Positions 34,629 to 46,649 of a stretch of DNA of 64,000 nucleotides are shown in pieces; the stretch's first letter is position 1; the number at the start of each line of letters is the position of its first letter. The notes beneath the pieces are model-generated. The model made no database searches. It was given only the letters and a program-made list of their open reading frames with translations, and had not been told where the DNA came from. The translations under genes were made by a program, and so were the position numbers. This stretch comes from Paramacrobiotus metropolitanus (lineage: Eukaryota; Tardigrada; Eutardigrada; Parachela; Macrobiotidae): assembly GCF_019649055.1 (NCBI RefSeq), contig NW_026570252.1:620001-684000 (forward strand), read 5' to 3'.

Positions 34629-37290
34629 TTCGGTAATATCATTGCATGCCGCTATCTAAATTGGCTGCATCCTAGGTAAAGTCTGCTCTCCCGCGTTCCA
34701 AAACAAATTTTTGCTTTCTGTTTTGCCATTCATCACCAAAACGATTTGTACACGTTGATGTGAAATCTGTTTGCGCACGCGGGATCCGGTTGTTAAGATG
34801 TAAAGAGTTAAAATTGATGAGCGTTAAAACGCATCCTTTTGTAACAAAGGCCTACGAAGTTGCAACAAGATTGTGTTAATAACCTGACTTAAAAAGGAAG
34901 TGATACAAAAATATACATCATAGTCGAAGGATTTCGGTGGAATCAGAAGAGACTGCTACCATGCGCCGAGGCATATCGCAGCATTAACAACTTACCTTAC
35001 ACAAATGAACAGCGGAGCGGAAATATTTCGAATTTGCGATAAGCAAGCGGCCAGTACCCATGGTATAGATAACATGACTTGGAGGCACCGCGTCCCGCGT
35101 CTGAAAGGAATGCTTGCCTCTTTCGCCTTGCGAAAAACTGCACGCGCAATGAACCCACCACGGGCAGACACAGGGCAGACCAATTTCTCCCTCCTCCTGT
35201 GTCTCCTCCATTGTTTTACATCGCGTATGCGCATGACCACTACCGGACTCCGCATAGTCACTTTTGTGAGTCGGGCCCGTGCCTGTGGGAGCAGGCCATG
35301 TCTTAGAGAGCAGCGTCTTAATTACTTTTTAATTACTTTTTGTGGCCCCTGCGCCCGGCTTGTGCGCCTGCTCTCTTGATCGGCGGCTTATCGCAAATCA
35401 GGTATTGTGTGTGATGCTGTCTCAACTCGTACAGTGATGATCTGCCGTTGAAAATGCTGGAGGCATTTTCAAGCTCACCTCAGTTTCTGTAAACACTATC
35501 TATCGCACTGGGCATGCTGAAGAATCTTTGACTAGATTCAAAAAAATCTATACCACCTGGCGATGTCAGCAGTCTTGTGCAGTATAAACCAACACCCATT
35601 AGAGGATATCAGGCGTACGATCCTGTGCGTGGTGCTACGCCCACAAGTGGCGTACTTGCACTCACTTACATGCCGTATTCGCCTCTCTCTTGTACGTACG
35701 TGTGACGCTGCACTGCACTCATCCACTGAAGTGGATATACCGCGTGCGCACACACTGAGCATACTTGCTCTCTCGTCCCTCTCTCGCCGTATGACTCAGC
35801 GCTTATACGCTCGCGCTGAATAGAGTCCAGTCTGCGCTCAGCATCACACAGCGCACGGCTGATATGGCCGCATCACGCACGTGGACACGCTCACGGACGC
35901 ATCTAGCAACCGTTTCTAGATTCAGCCATACTGGCTTTGTTCTTTCTTCCTGCTATTACGCAGTATTGTCAGCACTTTATCTGTCAATAAAGACATCTTG
36001 TGAGCTCCTCGCGCTTGCCTGTTACAAGGCAATTAGCTATAGGTCGGTGCCGGCCGGGTTTAGGCACAGGTTTATCCTCTTATTGCAGCAAAAATGATTA
36101 AATTTTAAATTCTTAAACGTTATGGCATTGGGTATTCTGAATCTACATGGTGGAAAATACTCGATATAACCTTACCTGTACTCTACTCCATTGTGTAAGT
36201 AAACAGAATGGAGTAGAAATAAGCTGTCATCCACTGCCGGGTTTGGGCTACTCTGTATATCTTGCATGCTGTAATTAGTATTTGAAAATCAATACTTACC
36301 TTGCCTATCCGTTTCCCGTATCGACTGTTTCAAAGATCAATAGGAAATGCCGAATGTCATCCGGCTAGAGAAATCTTGTTCAGAAGGAACGAAATTTACG
36401 TACGAGTACAGACTGTATGGGGAATAAATATACAGAGTACATATTTGTAACCTACTGGTCAGCCGCTCTACGATTATCCGGCTACGATTCTACGCGATTC
36501 TTTCGCTCAACGGCGCCAGGGTTTCCAAGCGCTTTCCATAAATGCCGGTCTGTCCGGCGGCTGCATAGCCCAACAAGCGGTCATCCGTTGTGCACTGTAT
36601 AAGAATAAACGTGTTTCTGTAAACGTATTTGCGTTAAATGTTAACGACCCTTTACCCGTACACTGCACTTCATAATGGTGATGATGCTAACCCAGACAGC
36701 CGATAATGCCATGCATACGCTTGGGTATGTGTGGTCACCTTTATGAATTTTACTGTTTATTCGGCATTGTTTTGGTTGTAAAACTGCTGCGCAGTTGATC
36801 GTCTACTATTCCCATTTAATACTGTTCGCCGCAAAAAGACAGCAGTCCAACCTTATCATAAACAGCAAAAACATTTCGCGATTATGAACGAATAACGATC
36901 AAGCAAGCTTTGAATGGGAAACTGATAACGTTTCTAAAATACTCATTTAAGGAAATCCCTTTTCCAAAAGCGACCTAACATACAGCATATGCAGCCATGC
37001 CGCAGTAAAAGTGAATTACTACCGTGAGCGGCAAATTTACAGTCAGATTATGCATAAAGTGGCTTCGGGAAGTTGCACGAGATCAGATGCCAAAAGATTT
37101 ACACGCAAAAAGATCTCGTTATAGGAGTTCTTCGAAGCAGGGTAGCTGTTACGTTACCAAACTGCGGTATGGCTCGGATAGGCAGGATAGCTTCTGCGCA
37201 CCCATTCCAACCGCCCGTGGACCGGGTGGAAGTAATATCCAGACACCATACTCACTATGGATTTTTCGGTTTTGCCTTGAATGACTACGC
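34629..37290. other. gene-poor region upstream of pseudogene copy C
   Basis: 34690-34870 is a decayed half of the TTAA fold-back. 35450-35520 and 36110-36310 match 29510-29710 upstream of copy B. 35.5-36.1 kb is an insertion relative to copy B with mixed-frame short ORFs. 36.3-37.3 kb shows no gene. Confidence 0.4.
35032..35398. mobile_element. short-TIR MITE-like element, ATTTGCGATAAGC ends
   Basis: ATTTGCGATAAGC at 35032 and its complement GCTTATCGCAAAT ending at 35398 bound 367 bp with no coding potential. Only the terminal ~20 bp are inverted repeats, so this is less certain than the long-arm elements. Confidence 0.6.
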
Positions 37291-37362
37291 CTACCTGGAC
37301 ACCTATGGCACGGTTAGTACACGGCAAATTTTTCAGGACACTCTCTAGCGGATGTACCCATA

Positions 37363-38045
37363 GTATCCCACAGTATGCGTACGTATGCCACCTGTATCCC
37401 GTAAGCGACTTTTCTGTATCCCGACCGTTAACGTTAGAGACCCCGCTGTACACTCTCCGTATCCCACAGTATGCGTACGTATGCCACCTGTATTCCGTAA
37501 GCGACCTTTATGTATCCCGACCGTTCACTTTAGAGACCCCGCTGTACCCGCTCCGTATCCCACAGTATGCGTACGTATGCCACCTGTATTCCGTAAGCGA
37601 CCTTTATGTATCCCGACCGTTCACTTTAGAGACCCCGCTGTACCCGCTCCGTATCCCACAGTATGCGTACGTATGCCACCTGTATCCCGTAAGCGACCTT
37701 TATGTATCCCGACCGTTCACTTTAGAGACCCCGCTGTACCCGCTCCGTATCCCACAGAATGCGTACGTATGCCACCTGTATCTCGTAAGCGACCTTTATG
37801 TATCCCGACCGTTCACTTTAGAGACCCCGCTGTACCCGCTGCGTATCCCACAGTATGCGTACGTATGCCACCTGTATTCCTTAAGCGACCTTTATGTATC
37901 CCGACCGTTCACTTTAGAGACCCCGCTGTACCCGATCCGTATCCCACAGTATGCGTACGTATTCCACCTGCATCCCGTAAGCGACCTTTATGTATCCCGA
38001 CCGTTCACTTTAGAGACCCCGCTGTACCCGCTCCGCTTTCCAAAT
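37363..38045 (+). repeat. 96 bp minisatellite, about seven copies (forward orientation)
   Basis: The unit begins GTATCCCACAGTATGCGTAC and includes TAAGCGACCTTTATGTATCC and TTTAGAGACCCCGCTGTACC. Starts at 37363, 37459 and 37555 give an exact 96 bp period. Because 96 is divisible by three, long frames stay open; these are not genes. The same unit in reverse orientation forms the array at 49450-50365. Confidence 0.95.
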
Positions 38046-39893
38046 TTTTAGCGCTGTAGAGACATCGACGGCCGGTCGATTTGGGAGCAGTAAAGACACC
38101 AGGTCGGCAACGGAGTGAATCGAAGCCAGAAAGGCTGGGAGTGCTAATTCCTCCGAGCGACGTAAGCTAATACCACCTCTGCTAACCGGGAGGCTCGCCT
38201 GTCGCCAGCTGGGATAGTCATCGTGATTGGTTCGGACGTTGCACAACTGTTGGAAGCAGGAACGCAAGACTTCGTCGATTTTATACAATTGCTCTGAGTA
38301 TTTCCAGGCATTACTACATCTCAGCATGTATACGATCTTTGGTGCCCCGAGGCAGTGGCGCAGAAAGAAAAGCGCGTGGTGACGTGGGAGCAGCTGCATC
38401 CGCTCACACACCGTGGCCAACGATTGCGCTTTCTCGGCAAACAGGGGGGCGATCGCGGCGTCCAAGATAGGAGCTCCAAGCAAAGTCAGACTGGAGCTGG
38501 ACATTACACGGACACCGGGGTGTTGGGCAAGAAAATCATCTACTGCTTTCTGCTGAGCTGTCTCCGACCCGCCAGAAACGTATCGTTCCCACTTTGTGAC
38601 GTTTATTTCCAATCCAATTCTCCGAGCACCTTCAATAACTCGAGCAAAATTCTCCTGTACACTTTCTGGGAGACCGCCAAGCGTCCCGTCGTCAAGGTAC
38701 CAAGCGTTTAACTCGGTATTAAGGGTGAGAATTACGGCTTGCAATGCTAGACAGAACAATAGCGGGCCCAACGGATCACCCTGTTGCAGTCCTGATTCGG
38801 ATGACATAACATGTTCACCAATGAACAGTGAAGAATGATGTCCGTAAGCTGACTGGAAAAAGGCAAAATATTCCGGGAAGTGCGATTTCACAGCGTCGAG
38901 CACTACTTCTCGCGAAACTGTATTGAACGCATTACGGAAATCCACTTTGACGATGGCTTTTGTGATTTCGGGATTCTCGTTGATAAATTGTCTGGTTCCG
39001 TGTACTATTGCTTCAGCCCCACCACGTACGTTAAAGCCAACTTGTCCAGGAGAAAGAACAGCAACCGCCCGTTCCGCTACTTTACTGCAAACAATTTTGG
39101 CAATGACACGGCGCAATGTCATTCCGAACGCAATGGGGCGCAGCCCGCCGTCCTTCTTCCGCGAGGCCAGCAGCTTTCCACCGAAGAAAGCAGGACGGAT
39201 ATCAGCTGGCACTTTTCCTTCCAAGACAACGTTGAGAACAGCAGCTAGGCTCTCGCAAAATTGTCCACTGTGATCGTCCATTTTCCCACCGACTATGTCG
39301 ATTAGATGTTGAGGGCGCAACCCGTCTGGTCCTGCAGCAGAGCCCCGTGGAAAGCTGCGGATGGCTGCAAAAACATCTGCGGCGGTTACGGGAGGCGCTA
39401 CATGTGTATCAGCATTGAGGACTGACACGGGCGGAGGCGCACATTCTGGGTGCTTCGCTCTAAGCTCCTTCAGAGTGTCAGAGGTGATGTCCGCGACGGA
39501 ATCCGTAGACATCACAATGCGCATCGCACCAGAAACGGACCCGTCATCAATCTTTTCGCCGACACGACGAGCTATGTCTTCGTCCGTGCTGCGTTTCCTC
39601 TTGGTTTTGGCAGACTGCGCGGGTGGGATCTCAGTGTCACGGTCGAACAGATCTAGATTCTTTTTCACTGCAGTGGCCAAAGTGCTGGTGCGCTCGGATT
39701 TCGTTTTGGCAGGCAGTCGAAGCGCTGTTGGGGCAAAGGCAAACAGCTTCAGGCAGGAGGGACTGTCATTTTTTTCTGTTTTCCAGTAAATAAACAGAAC
39801 TGAGCGAGTAAAGGCGCTCCCATAGTCAACCGTTTTTTGATACGGAGAAAAGGTTTCTCGAAGGGACGGTACTGACGGAGTTTCCGTGGTCAC
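38010..39893 (-). CDS. non-LTR retrotransposon reverse transcriptase, truncated at both ends
   Basis: A single open frame of ~615 codons on the minus strand. RT motifs in order: GSAAGPDGLRPQHLID, KDGGLRPIAFGMTLRRVIAK, KVDFRNAFNTVSRE, GLQQGDPLGPLLFCLAL, and the catalytic AWYLDDGTL (two Asp), then the thumb (EINVTKWERYV, LLGAPI). A basic region (KTKRKR) precedes the RT domain. There is no endonuclease domain, and the first ATG is far inside the frame (about residue 123), so the 5' end is probably lost. The C-terminal end of the family, seen in the relative at 61.0-61.4 kb (RPDGMTLVPVRDGKALVWD), is missing. The frame instead runs into the 96 bp minisatellite near 38050 and stops there. It makes cDNA copies of its own RNA in the non-LTR (LINE-type) pathway. 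Confidence 0.88.
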   Translation of the reverse strand: MTTETPSVPSLRETFSPYQKTVDYGSAFTRSVLFIYWKTEKNDSPSCLKLFAFAPTALRLPAKTKSERTSTLATAVKKNLDLFDRDTEIPPAQSAKTKRKRSTDEDIARRVGEKIDDGSVSGAMRIVMSTDSVADITSDTLKELRAKHPECAPPPVSVLNADTHVAPPVTAADVFAAIRSFPRGSAAGPDGLRPQHLIDIVGGKMDDHSGQFCESLAAVLNVVLEGKVPADIRPAFFGGKLLASRKKDGGLRPIAFGMTLRRVIAKIVCSKVAERAVAVLSPGQVGFNVRGGAEAIVHGTRQFINENPEITKAIVKVDFRNAFNTVSREVVLDAVKSHFPEYFAFFQSAYGHHSSLFIGEHVMSSESGLQQGDPLGPLLFCLALQAVILTLNTELNAWYLDDGTLGGLPESVQENFARVIEGARRIGLEINVTKWERYVSGGSETAQQKAVDDFLAQHPGVRVMSSSSLTLLGAPILDAAIAPLFAEKAQSLATVCERMQLLPRHHALFFLRHCLGAPKIVYMLRCSNAWKYSEQLYKIDEVLRSCFQQLCNVRTNHDDYPSWRQASLPVSRGGISLRRSEELALPAFLASIHSVADLVSLLLPNRPAVDVSTALKIWKAERVQRGL

Positions 39894-41180
39894 GGATTTT
39901 TCGCGACACGGTTACTCCGACTTAACCCGTTGACGGGCATTGGTGTTAGGAAACGACAAGGCGTTTGAGAATTTTTCCCCAGCGAGCGGCAATAGTTAAT
40001 CGATATCCCATAACGTAATAAGCAATAAGGGACTTCAAAGCAACTATAAAAACATTATTCAACCTTATGTCTCAAGTTAATTAAAAGCTACAGGTGCGCG
40101 AAAATCGCTAATTTAGACTTGTCTGAGCTCTCTGATGCCTTGGTCAATAACTTTCTAGTCGATGATTCAATAAATTCGAGATAAATCAGCAAGGTACAAG
40201 TGATAATGCTTTATTCAGAAATGTCCACGATGCTATCCAAAAGTCAAACATTGCAAGGCCATTGTCCGTCAAACAAACGTGTTACTTGCTAACGCCATTG
40301 CCCATGAAGGGTCTAAAAGAACATGGAATTGGCCACGTGCGCTGTAATCCATTCATCGTAAACCTGCAATGTCTTTTAACGTCACGTTCGACGGGCCGTG
40401 CTGCGAATGTTAGAAAACGAGCAGTCAAATAGCTTTTATTCTAACTGCTAATTTAAAATTTTAAATAATTAGTGTACACCGCGCTTACATCTTGGTGTTT
40501 GTTCTCATCTGGGAACATTTCACTTAATCCATCCACCAGACAAGCGGGAAAAAAAGAAGTTTTGATGGCTTCCAGCATTTTGCCATTCTGTTATCACGAA
40601 AAAAAATTCTAAAGGTTGCTGCAAAACCGTTCTTAAAAGCACTAGATACAATCACAGAACCTCAAAAGTACTCATAAATAAGTCACTCTCAAATTTGTAT
40701 CCAGCTTGAGCTAGCTGGAAACAGACACCTTCAGTTTCCAGTACACAGCACTATAAATCTTGCTCCGCGCTTTCTTGCCAGTATTCCCACAATCAATCTG
40801 CTTCTGTACAACGGCTTTCAACCATTGCGGCATAACTAAATCATGTTCCATAATTAATAATAATTCCATAATCTCCATAATAGTTAAAATTTAAAGTGCG
40901 AACAAAGTAAATCTACTAAAAACACTCGAAAATTAAAAAATCACCGCCGTGAAGCAGAAGAGCTCTTTGCAGTGTCTTTGTTGAACAATTGCAGTGGTGG
41001 TATGACAACTAATAATTTGGCGCTTGAAAAAAACCAACTTGCAGCAACAAAGCCGGTAACGCATGCACAGCTGTGACTGCTTAGTGTACCATCCATCACT
41101 ACGATTTCCCACTTTTTTATTTGCGTTTCTTCCCGCGTGAAAATTCTGCAAAATATTAATTTCTTTATTCGTTGCGTACT
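39894..41180. other. region between the RT and piggyBac; no gene seen
   Basis: AT-rich single-copy-looking DNA. It may include the 5' remains of the retrotransposon and the left end of the piggyBac element. I could not identify the piggyBac terminal repeats or their TTAA. Confidence 0.4.
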
Positions 41181-41189
41181 TTTTAAAAA

Positions 41190-43097
41190 TGCCTCAAACA
41201 CGGGCAAAAACGCTTAAAGAGGCGAAGGATATTTTGAACAATTGACAAACAGACCACACCGGGAGATTGACATCGTTTGTCTTCCACCGGAACCTGGTGT
41301 GTGCTCGGATACAGAGGATATTGATGAAAATGATCTGAGACCGCAAATGCCCAAAGATGTGGCTGGAGATCTCGACGTTTGCTACGAGACCGATTCAGAG
41401 GCCGAAGACCGTCCAGCTCCAAAGCGAAAGGAAGGCGTCCTCCTCCTGCCGGAAGTAGACTGGAAGCCTGACGAGAGCGCTTTCGTGTCATTTCCAGAGC
41501 ACACTGGAAAATGCCGAGGAAGCTCGCAAACGAACATCCAGAGCTGATCAGCAAGACACCTTTGGAACTTTATAAGATGTATTTTGATGATATTGTAGCG
41601 ACTCATATTATTACGGAATCCGAACGATATGCCAGAAAGCACAACGCTGATTTCCAGCTTCCCATGCCTGATCTTTTTTTGTTCATCGAGATACTCTTGT
41701 GCAGCGGAATTGTGTAGCTGCCTACTACGAGACACTTCTGGATGCGCTCCGTATTGTTCAGCTTTCCTGCCCTTTCATCGAAGATGTCATGTAAACGATT
41801 CGAGGTGAGCAAGTGCAAATAAATTATGTTTTGGTGCAGTTTTGCCGTCACCTAAGGCGGGTGCAATATAAGTAGTATTTTTTTATTGCGGAATCAGGAT
41901 AAGGTCTTGTCGCTTTGGACATAAAACATACGGCACGTACTTCCGGTTGCAGGAACCCATCAAAAAACGCATTTGTTCATCGACACCCTGAGCGGTTGGC
42001 ATTAATAATTTTATTTCATTTTTAGAAAATTAAAAAATATTTCCATCTGGCCGACAACGACCACTTGGATCCGGAGGATAAAATGGCCAAAGTTAACCCA
42101 TTTTTCACTCTTCTGAAGGAAAGACTTCTTCAGTTCGGGATTTTTGATCCATTTCTTAGCGCTGATGAACAAATGATTTCTTATTTCGGGCACAATTCTT
42201 GCAAAATGTTCATGAGAGGCAAACCATGCCGGTTCGAGTACATGCTTTGGGTGCTGTGTGGATCACGGGGATATCCGTACACATTTTTCGCGTACACCGG
42301 AAAAGACGCTACGGGCAAGAATGTTGCCGAACTAACGAAGCCGCTTGGATTTCGAGTCGTTTTGAAATTGTTGTCTGTGGTCAAGTGTCCAGTTGCACAC
42401 TGCGTGTTTTTCGCTAATTTCTTTACGTCCTATGCGCTTTTGGAGGAATTTCGAGCGCTCGGTTTTAGAATTTTGAGCGCTCGGTTTCCGGACAACAAGA
42501 AATTTAAAAAAACTGAACGTGGTAGCCACGCTGCCTATTGTACGGCCAATGTGATTGCTGTGAAGTGGCATGACAACACCGCAGTATGCCTCGCGTCCAA
42601 CTACGATACCGTTACACCTCTTGGAAAGGCAAAGCGATGGAGTCGCGCCGCGAAGAAGATTTTAATTGACCAGCCGCGGATGATTGCCAACTATAATAAA
42701 CATATGGGAGGTGTTGACCTTTGTGACCGGTAACTTCCGGCTGATGCTGAGTTTCAAAAAGTGGTGGTGGCCTTTTTTTTCAAACTCCATTGCCATGATC
42801 GCGGTTGCGGCATGGCGAGTTCATGGTAAGGTAGGAGGCAAACTCACACAAATTGAGTTTCTTTCGCAGCTGGTTGAAGAATTGCTGATGTGTGATGCGC
42901 CGCCGATCACTACTGCAACTGGACCGTCCACTCCAATTTCTGATGCGGCCCGCTACGACAGTTGTGGCCACATCCAGAAAAAATGCAAGCCCGGACGATG
43001 CAAGCAGTGTAAACGCAACTCAGTGTGTCAGAAATGCAGCAAGTGCAATGTTAAATTACACCAGGACTGCTTCGTGAAGTACCATACGCGAGAATAA
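41190..43097 (+). mobile_element. inactive piggyBac transposase gene (PGBD3-like)
   Basis: Pieces in order: MPQTRAKTLKEAKDILNN (41190), a frameshift, then REIDIVCLPPEP and DTEDIDENDL, a frameshift near 41511, LYKMYFDDIVATHI, an in-frame TAG at 41715-41717, LPTTRHFW, an intron 41805-42025 (GTGAGC to TTTAG), then KKYFHLADNDHLDPEDKM and the DDE catalytic core. The first Asp is kept (LSADEQMI). The second lies in FFANFFTS at 42413, where the family has FDNFFTS, so Asp has become Ala. The third region KWHDNTAVCLASNY is present. After MGGVDLCDR there is another frameshift. The C-terminal Cys-rich binding domain (CKQCKRNSVCQKCSKC, CFVKYH) remains. This copy cannot work. Active relatives cut at TTAA, the flank of the fold-back elements in this window. 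Confidence 0.92.
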
Positions 43098-44133
43098 CGA
43101 AAGTTTTAAAACTACTATTGCTACTATCGTTTATTTTGTGTTTTTTTACCTGTATTATTGTTCAAAATGCTTGAGAACGGGTTTTGGGCGTTTTTAGTTT
43201 TTTGCTGACCAGTGGTCAATTTGTTGACCACTTCTGTACCCTTGTTTTAAAGTACTTTTTTGTATTGTTTAATGAAGTTATTGCGTTGACATAATTCTTG
43301 TTTGCTTAATTTTGCAGAAGTAAACGTTTTTATGCCGTAGACTGTCCATGGGCATTGCCGTTGGCAAACGACATACTCACCACCACTGACCTATGGTCCG
43401 CACAAGCTCACAAAAAATTTCCTTTCTTAATGACTTTTTTCATCGGAAAATCCCGATTTTCAAAAGGAAATTCGCACTCCTTTGGGTACCGCCCGCTGGA
43501 GGCTTAACCGAGCGACCACGACTGACCAGTGAATAAAATTGCTAGATGGGTTAGTGACCGAGGTACAACCACGGTCCAGTGAATAAAATCGCTAGAATAG
43601 TCTAACCGAACATTAAATAGTTTTTAATGTCTTAAGTATAGTAAATGAAGAACGCAGAATTAAAGTCCTGGGTTATAATGACTGTAAGCACTGAGAAAGC
43701 GGTATTTAACATATATTACTAAAATGGTAATAATACTGTAATAGGAGCTACCTATAGAAAGGTGTGAGTGAGGCTTTGAAATCAAACTGCAGAATCAACG
43801 TACATTTCGATATATAGCTTTCCAAAACAATAAAGAATCTTTACCTACCTGTTCTCTATAAACACATGTTCTGAACATATCGAAGGGTCTCTTTAATCCT
43901 TTATATATTTTTAATGACTCTGTCTGATTTTTCCAGAATCCGTTTCCCCGCTTATCGAATCGATAACGAGCATGAAGAGCATTTAAAACTAGAATCGGGT
44001 AAGCGGTAGATCTTCAAAACGCCGCGACCTCTCGAAAATACAGTCAGTAGTACTCTCCATTACTTAAATGCCGTGCGCGGATGCGCGAGGATACCTCACC
44101 CCACCCGTTTTAAATCGAACATGATTTTTTGTA
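43098..44133. other. no gene; 3' flank of piggyBac plus a short tandem repeat
   Basis: At 43510-43605 two copies of a ~70 bp unit containing CAGTGAATAAAATCGCTAGA lie in tandem. The remainder shows nothing recognisable. Confidence 0.4.
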
Positions 44134-45266
44134 CAGCCCTGCTACGCCAAGTTGGGACAGTTGCACAAATTAAATTATAAAATATTTGTATTCATCGTTT
44201 TACTTGTATCCTTTAACATTACTAGTGTAACTTTTTATTACAAATCCAGAACTGTTAAAACCATCAAGTTCGGGTCTGCCAGTGGCGAGCCAAGCGGATA
44301 TTTAGAGGGCGGGGTGGTGATCTGTTTTAGAGCTCTTATAACTTCCCCTTTAAAAAATTCACCGATCGATATTTTCTCGTGGACTTTTTTGAAATCTATT
44401 GAGAGACCCAAAAGGTGTCCATCGCAAGTTGGCAAAAGGATTGTGCTCAACCAGTGCTCGCGGTCGGTACGAAATTAAGGGACGTTCCCATAGACAGCTA
44501 TGTTATAACCAATCATCGGGAGAACTGGGTTGCCTAGCACACATAGTGTTGTATCCTCGAACATATTTTCCAAGGATGAACACATATTTTCCAAGGATGA
44601 CACAGAGAAAACCTCATTCAAATTTAATATTTTGACTGACATTTATTGCACAGATGGGAAGATGGTTGGTCCGAAAAAGGGGAACAAAATATCAACAAAG
44701 CTGCAGATAGAAAACGATATAGTTGCTGTTTGAATTCTCTGGGACGGAATACCCCGGGCTTATTGTGCGGATAGCGAGACTTAAATTGACACTATAAACT
44801 TCCTGAACGAGATTTTACCAAAACAATTTACATTCGGCACCTTGCGACTGTATGGGGAGCATGCAGAGGAAGTTATCCTCCAGTTTTCGGGCACCTGCAG
44901 TCAGACTGCAAAGGTCACTCACATCTGGGTGAAATCGACTAGCATACAGAACAGTTTACAAGAGTACTGCATCGCGAACAATCTAGAGTCACCAATTTAA
45001 GACTATCACACCAAAAGAATTTTTAAAGAAATTCTAAATGGGAAGTGTCCAATCAGATCGAAGGATCGAATCATATTTTCCAACTAGTCTGCTCTAGTTT
45101 TAATCTCATTATAATTCGAAACAAGCTTCCAGCATGAAAACCTCAAATGCAAAAGATGTTGGACAAACATAGGGATCATGTGAACATTTGATAAGTTTTA
45201 ATCTGCTGTCGGCTGATTCCTCGGAATTTTTGAGAAAAACTGTCCCAACTTGGCGTAGCAAGGCTG
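44134..45266. mobile_element. 1133 bp non-autonomous DNA transposon with TA flanks (Tc1/mariner type)
   Basis: Terminal inverted repeats of about 27 bp read CAGCCCTGCTACGCCAAGTT going on to GGGACAG, with one mismatch between ends. TA directly flanks both ends (44132-44133 and 45267-45268), the Tc1/mariner target duplication. No DDE transposase is readable inside; the short frames match nothing I know. A 21 bp direct repeat, CATATTTTCCAAGGATGA-like, lies at 44560-44602. Confidence 0.82.
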
Positions 45267-45885
45267 TAGTTTGTACAGAAAGCTGGATTTGCATTAATCT
45301 GTATCAGACGTTCTTTAATTCAAACACCACGTAACATGCGAAGTAAACAGCTTGCTGTTCTTCGAAGCAAATATTAAATATTTTTTATTCCCCAAGTTGC
45401 CCTATTTGCCTTTCTCGAACACCACCTTGCCTTATCTACTGAAAACGAAAATATAGCAAATTTGCCTTAAATCGCAGACAGTTCTGCAAGAAGGGCAATC
45501 GCGCCAAGCCGGGAAAGCAGTTCACAGCGTAGAAACTAAAGCTTTAGTTGACCTGACCACGCGCTAAGTAAGCTTGCATGAGTACAGAATTGGATGTGGC
45601 GCGAATCGTACTATGTTAGGTGGAATGCTGCATGGTTAAGTAAAGAGCAACTGACTTTTCAGTTTAATAGCTACAAGCACAGCGCGCGGCGCTTACGCGC
45701 CGCGCTGCAGTGCAAAGGCGGTTCTTGTCGGCTGGGCTGTTTTTGCTAAACGAATCGAAGTGAAACAGTTCTATATGCTAAGTACGTCTTATTGAAAAGG
45801 GAATACAGTTACTGTATCTAGAGCCTGGTTAAACCGAAATTCTTCTGTTACAAATCGCAAAAGCGTGGACGAAAAATGCGTAACC
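45267..45885. other. no gene between the TA element and the 45 bp array
   Basis: AT-rich DNA with a short GC-rich palindromic patch at 45680-45705 (GCGCGGCGCTTACGCGCCGCGC). Nothing else supported. Confidence 0.4.
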
Positions 45886-45889
45886 TTCG

Positions 45890-46620
45890 GTGACCAAAGA
45901 CTCAAAAAGGCGGGTACCGCACGCGTGGCCTTCGGTGACCAAAGGCTCAAAAAGGTGGGTACCGCACGCGTGGCCTTCGGTGACCAAAGGCTCAAAAAGC
46001 CGGGTACGGCACGCGTGGCTTTCGGTGACCAAAGGCTCAAAAAGGCGGGTATCGCACGCGTGGCCTTCGGTGACCAAAGGTTCAAAAAGGCGGGTACCGC
46101 ACGCGTGGCCTTCGGTGATCAAAGGTTCAAAAAGGCGGTTACCACACGCCTGGCTTTCAGTGACCAAAAGCTAAAAAAGGCGGGTACCACACGCCTGGTT
46201 TTCGGTGACCAAAAGCTAAAAAAAACGGGTACCGCACGCGGGACCTTTGGCGTCTAAAGGCTCAAAAAGGCGGGTGCCACGCGCGTGGCCTTCGGTGACC
46301 AAAGGCTGAAAATGGCGGGTACCACGCGCGTGGCCTTCGGCGACCAAAGGCTCGAAAAGGCGAGTACCGCACGCGTGGCTTTCAGTGACCAACGGCTCAA
46401 AAAGGCGGGTACCACGCGCGTGGTCTTTGGTGATCAAAGGCTCAAAAAGGCGGGTACTACACGCCTAGCCTTTCATGACCAAAAGCTTCAAAAGTGGGTA
46501 CTACAGGCGTAGCCTTTCGTGACCAAAAGCTCAAATGGGCGGTACCACACGCGTGGCCTTCGGTGAATAAAGGCTTAAAAGTGCAGGTACCGCACGCGGG
46601 ACTTTCGGTTACTAAAGGCT
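45890..46620 (+). repeat. 45 bp minisatellite, about 16 copies
   Basis: The unit contains GGCGGGTACCGCACGCGTGG then CCTTCGGTGACCAAAGGCTC, and decays toward the right end. At 45 bp it keeps all frames open, giving repetitive translations such as FGDQRLKKAGTARVA. There is no start context or splice support, so it is not called a gene. Confidence 0.93.
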
Positions 46621-46649
46621 TAAAAGGTGGTACCGCAAGGTAATTAAAG

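Noticed and set aside
37281-38059. Two long overlapping plus-strand frames of 224-256 codons
   Set aside because: Both are read-through of the 96 bp minisatellite, whose length is divisible by three; overlapping frames are equally open.
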